Shown here in pieces: positions 60,207 to 64,000 of a DNA stretch of 64,000 nt. A program made the position numbers and the translations under genes. The notes under the pieces were generated by a model. It was not told the DNA's origin and did no database searches. It was given only the letters and a program-made list of their open reading frames with translations. Source of the stretch: Urechis unicinctus (lineage: Eukaryota; Annelida; Polychaeta; Xenopneusta; Urechidae); assembly GCA_034190875.2 (NCBI GenBank), contig CM067346.1, positions 11,475,091 to 11,539,090 on the forward strand. The letters run 5' to 3'. Each line of letters starts with the position of its first letter. Position 1 is the first letter of the stretch.

Positions 60207-61254
60207 GTAGGGACCATCTAAAGTGACCAGCTGTAGATCAAGCTTCTTTAGGTCTTGAAACAGAGAGAACGGATGTATGAGAATGATCATATCTAATGGT
60301 ATACATTGGCTTGACAATATCAAGGAACAATACTTCCTGACCATCTTCCTAACCCAGCTGCCGTACACCAACAAGGTCATCAATTGATGTAAATGCAGGG
60401 AGCCTTGGTGGATTGTCAACACAGTGTTTCTTCTCACTTTCCTTAAGACACAGCTCTTTGAGAGTATTTTCCTGTCCCTGCAGTTGAACATCTGACAGGG
60501 GAAGACAAAGTGAAGGGTTGGGGGTCTGCCTCAATGTCATATCTTGGGCCTAATCTGATGCCATTCTGATAGAGTATTTGAGGTTGGCAGCTTAAGTGGG
60601 AATTGGGTGGGTACTATCACCTGTGGACAAATTCAATATACCGTTTTTGTTTACTGAACCGATTATATACTTGCAATCCTCCAGGAAGTGATGGTTCCGT
60701 TCGGAACTATATATATTCAATATGGATGAAGTATCTCAGTTCTCACCGATAGACTACTGTCAAAATCTATCCAATGTAAACTCAATGTAGACCGGAGTAT
60801 TTCAAATAATTGTCAGCACGACATTTAAACCGAATCACGTTCCCTCATTCCGCAAGAGAGAGATTGAATATAATTTGTCGATACATTTATGACTTACATT
60901 TCTGTGCAGCTGACGTTTGACATATCGGTCTCGATACTTTATGATGGCCGGGTTATAAATCATCATAATGAGATTATATCGGTGTAACGGGCGAAGCTTT
61001 TTTTTATACAAAACAGTATCGCCATCTTCTGAATGAATGACTGACTATTTTCCTGTGATATTTAGCAGACGTTATACTTTGCATGTGACGCAAATGCCAC
61101 GTAAACTTCATCGACCCGAGGACATTTGTTCGCTGTCATCTTGGCAATATCTGACAGACAAAGGTGACGACATAATTCAATTCATATAATTCAGTTAATA
61201 CTAATGGGTTTAATTTTTAGTGTTAAACCTTGACTCCTTATCCTTTCGTACCCT

Positions 61255-61318
61255 ACTTAAGTAGGCACCATAAAACACACTAGTGTTGGTGTGCCGTTAA
61301 ACCCTATACTTACCTTTC
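61255..61318 (+). mobile_element. SINE-R 3'-tail fragment
   Basis: GCACCATAAAACACACTAGT then GTTGGTGTGCCGTTAAACCC and TATACTTACC match only the last ~60 bp of SINE-R. It lies exactly at the join between non-W sequence and the W 5' exon. Confidence 0.7.
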
Positions 61319-62460
61319 TCGTGATGAAGGTGGAGAGGTACGCATTGGTCCTTCCTAAGTGGCCAATGCAGCTGCTGGTTTATGTGGCGCAGTGTACTTT
61401 TGTGAGTCTTAAAGACACCTATCTGAGCCTGCAGACGGGACAAGTACTGGAGTCTGTAGTATTGAATCTGTGGTACCCTGGCCAACCTGGATTTGCCTGC
61501 GGGACTACATAATCATCCTCAACAACACAGGTACTACGTAGGGGTTTTGTCATAGTTGGAGAAGACCATGTAGGTGGGTGGCCAGCTTGATGGAAAACAT
61601 ATCTTCTCGCTGCCTCTGCAGAAGCAAGCACAAGTGTTATCATCCTAGACATTGTATATAGTATTGGCAAACGGCAATCAATGCAAATTTACATTTATGT
61701 AACGTCTCCTTTTTGCTGTACTTGTCAAGATTACGACTGGCTTTCCTACAAAGGCTGTTACAGATAGACTCTAGGGTACTGAAAACTTGAGGCACAAAGG
61801 CATGGGACTCATGTTCTGGATTTGAGTCATTTTGGAAAAATGATCTTTACGGCACAAATCAGCACATATTATCTCAAATCCAACCGATATAAAATGTAAT
61901 TGACGTTGAGAGCCAAAGCATAACGAAAGTGTGCCTTAAAGGACCTATTAGTCTTTGTTATGATTGTGCAATACGGCCTGACATAATTGGCTAAAGTTAA
62001 ATTACTAAAACTAAAATTTAGCAGGATGGTGCTTTGAGATTAACTTGATCACGTTATTCTATTACATCCTGCACTTAATGCTTTGATGTCTGCCCTGCCA
62101 AAATGTTGTTGGTCCCTATCATTTACACACAGACATCAGAAAATGTCACCCATTGAGGAAGCTAAAACACTCTTAATTTTTGAGAAGTCATGCCAGGGTT
62201 AACACAGAGAGATGTTTTGATATGGGCTGTTGTGTCAAAGATTTGTGAGTTAAATAGAAAGAGGTGCCTTGAAAAGAGCCAGAAAAGCCCAATCCCTTTG
62301 TGTTATATGTGAGTGCTTGCTTGTGGTAAAAACTCGGGCAACTTCATATCCCGCAACATAGAATCACTTACCACAGAAACTTCAGGCAGACTTGTACAGA
62401 AAAGAAAAAGTGATGTTTAATATATCAAAATATAGTTATTTCCTACTTATTGCTGCACAT

Positions 62461-63398
62461 GTTAAAATTTGTATCGATGCTCTTTAATATGGGCATATCT
62501 TCTGGCAATAAATACACATGAGAAATAAAGAACAACGAGGAATAAAAACAAAAAAAATGAGTTGGAATACTGCAACAATAACAAAATATGTGAGTGTCAA
62601 CGGAATGCAAAATTGAGCAAAACTTCACCACTTATTCTCCAATGAAAAGAGTGCTGTCATTAATAACAAATATACCATTATAAACTTCCTTGACTTGAGT
62701 CAAGATTAGGATCAATAGAATGCATAGGATTTTCACAGTCTTTGTTTTATTTTTAGACTACTATCACTATGTATATCTGCAAATCAACCAATGTACCCTA
62801 TACTTACCTTACCTTTTCCTTGTTCATAACACTCTTACTCAATGTCCATGATTTTCTCAAGTTGTTCTTGTTTATGGATAATGTGCCGTCATAATGATCT
62901 CTTTCAGACATTTAAAATACTTTGACGTTTTTTTTATAGGCTTTATAATATGTTTTATTGGATAAAATGGGACACTAAATTTTAATATACAGTTTATTTT
63001 GTACTCGTATAGATGTTTTTAAACCTGTCGTTGGCCACGGCTTTCGGTTTCAGGTTTGTGTTTCTATGACATATTGAACATGTGAGACTCAGCGAATACC
63101 TTAGCACATGGAAATTACAATATTACAAACTTTATGCGCCATTATTGAAAGGAATACATATGTTAACCTATTGTACAGAGGGGTGCTATTCAAATTACAC
63201 AACATACTAAGACAATATTTGAGAGCAATGAAATTTAAAATATAATTCGAAACAAATAAGCATTTAGGGTAGACATGACAAATGAAATTGCAGAATCACA
63301 ATTTGACAGAGCGCGTATAAAAGGATCACAGGAACATTGTAATGCCGGTTAGTTTTTCCAAATATTAATCGGCATAATTCTGGCCTGTAGGTTCTTGA
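62461..63398. other. Mostly unassigned; contains a short SINE-R tail stump
   Basis: AT-rich sequence. At about 62,792-62,816 GTACCCTATACTTACCTTAC repeats the last ~25 bp of SINE-R. Nothing else supported. Confidence 0.45.
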
Positions 63399-63982
63399 TC
63401 AGCAGTTGTCTGCCCAGCAGTCCATGATCTTGCTTTCCTTCTTCAACTTCCTTGCCTGGTAGAGAAGTGAAGCTCTCTTCTGTGTGCGATCCTCATTGAT
63501 GAATATTTGTTTGCTTCTCAGTGGCTTCTTTTCTTTGAAGATTTTCTTGCGGACCATGTATGTTGAGAACTTCACAAGTATAGGCCTCGGCGATTTCCCT
63601 TCATGTTTCGCCCCATCCCTATGAGAGCGGTCAATCGCCCCACATAGTAGGTCGACCTTCCGTTTGTCCTTAAGTAGTCTTTGGACGATTTCTGGGACAT
63701 CTTCGTCATCTTTTTCTTTAATGCCAATTATTCTAAGAGAATTTCGCCGCGAATACTGCTCTTGTTTGTGGGCAGTTTGCTCAAGCGACTTCACTTTCTG
63801 TTCCAATTGCAGAATTCGCTGATCTTTTTGTTCAAGGGCTTCTTTGAGACTTTTAATTTCCGTCATCATGTCAACGCAAATAGTGGATTTCAGAATGCGC
63901 GTGACGGGAGTCTTCAATAAGAGCCTTAATAAAGGCTTTAAATGTCCTGATCCATACCGGTATTTGCACTTCTTATCGGCAT
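63399..63982 (-). mobile_element. LINE ORF1-like fragment
   Basis: Minus-strand frame 63,917-63,399 reads a heptad-like coiled coil (EQKDQRILQLEQKVKSLEQT), then QYSRRNSLRIIGIKEKDDED, IDRSHRDGAKHEGKSPRPIL and ARKLKKESKIMDCW. Coiled coil, then (Q)YSRRN..RI.GI, then RSHR.G....PRPI.VKF is the pattern of LINE ORF1 RNA-binding proteins. The 5' part (63,982-63,915) is frameshifted relative to it and aligns with 52,773-52,615. The frame ends at a stop at 63,399 and no endonuclease or RT follows. Confidence 0.75.
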
Positions 63983-64000
63983 ATGCTTAGTGAGTCAATA

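Larger units (their letters stand above)
59239..62460 (-). mobile_element. Internally deleted derivative of family W plus attached segment (copy 2), split by an LTR
   Basis: Starts like 46,439 (GAGTACAAAGTCATC) and ends with the segment shared with 47,977-48,560. W parts are the C-terminal exon (60,540-60,210: LRQTPNPSLCLPLSDVQL and SIDDLVGVR) and the 5' exon (61,485-61,310: LSRLQAQIGVFKTHKSTLRH). Between them 60,720-61,300 has no W similarity. The central exons of the long copy (33.2-34.8 kb) are missing. The 156-codon frame at 60,491-60,021 is a chimera running from W sequence into the LTR. Confidence 0.65.

Noticed and set aside
60021..60491. 156-codon minus-strand frame as a gene
   Set aside because: It crosses from the W C-terminal exon into the inserted solo LTR, so the joined protein is an artefact.

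Overview
This is a eukaryotic nuclear window that is almost all repeats. There is no operon-like coding. Open frames on both strands are short, introns of GT-AG type can be placed in one decayed gene, and microsatellites, a minisatellite, tRNA-derived SINEs and several non-LTR retrotransposons are present. The repeats (a SINE opening with a GGGTAGAATAGGCCC-like block and a GTCGTAAGAGGCGACTAA-like block, and a second SINE ending GACGTTAAACCCCAA) look molluscan, most likely gastropod. That is recognition from memory, not a search. I see no gene that looks intact and host-functional.

Layout. 1-19,900: an AT-rich non-coding complex built on duplication. An 8.1-kb unit is present twice in tandem (A 2,198-10,301; B 10,302-18,468). 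Each copy carries an ATC microsatellite, a tRNA-derived SINE and a 34-bp minisatellite. The flanks 1-2,197 (X) and 18,469-19,900 (X') are an older, much more diverged duplicate of each other, and part of X also occurs inverted inside A and B. 19,900-24,130: unique sequence, then a MITE-like inverted-repeat element, then a 29-bp G/A-rich tandem array that is open in all three minus-strand frames.

25,300-36,040: three decayed multi-exon genes of types that recur in invertebrate genomes (called here Z, T and W), all on the minus strand, with SINE insertions. 37,094-45,235: the most interesting part. Two reverse-transcriptase elements with a C-terminal restriction-like endonuclease (RLE LINEs) lie head to tail on the minus strand. 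Both are preceded by a piece of 18S rRNA gene cut at the same base and joined to the same element 5' leader. One also has the 3' end of 18S downstream.

46,439-64,000: two internally deleted derivatives of W (46.4-48.6 and 59.2-62.5 kb), the second split by a 380-bp solo LTR with a 5-bp target duplication; a truncated third RLE LINE; RecQ-type helicase exons, one duplicated; a second Z fragment; a Jockey-like LINE tail; pieces of APE-type LINEs; two long TA tracts; and further SINE copies and stumps.

How the parts relate: the window reads as a graveyard of successive insertions. The RLE LINEs appear to come from a lineage that lives, or lived, inside 18S rDNA. W behaves like a mobile family that gives rise to deleted copies. 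The SINEs mark insertion points throughout.
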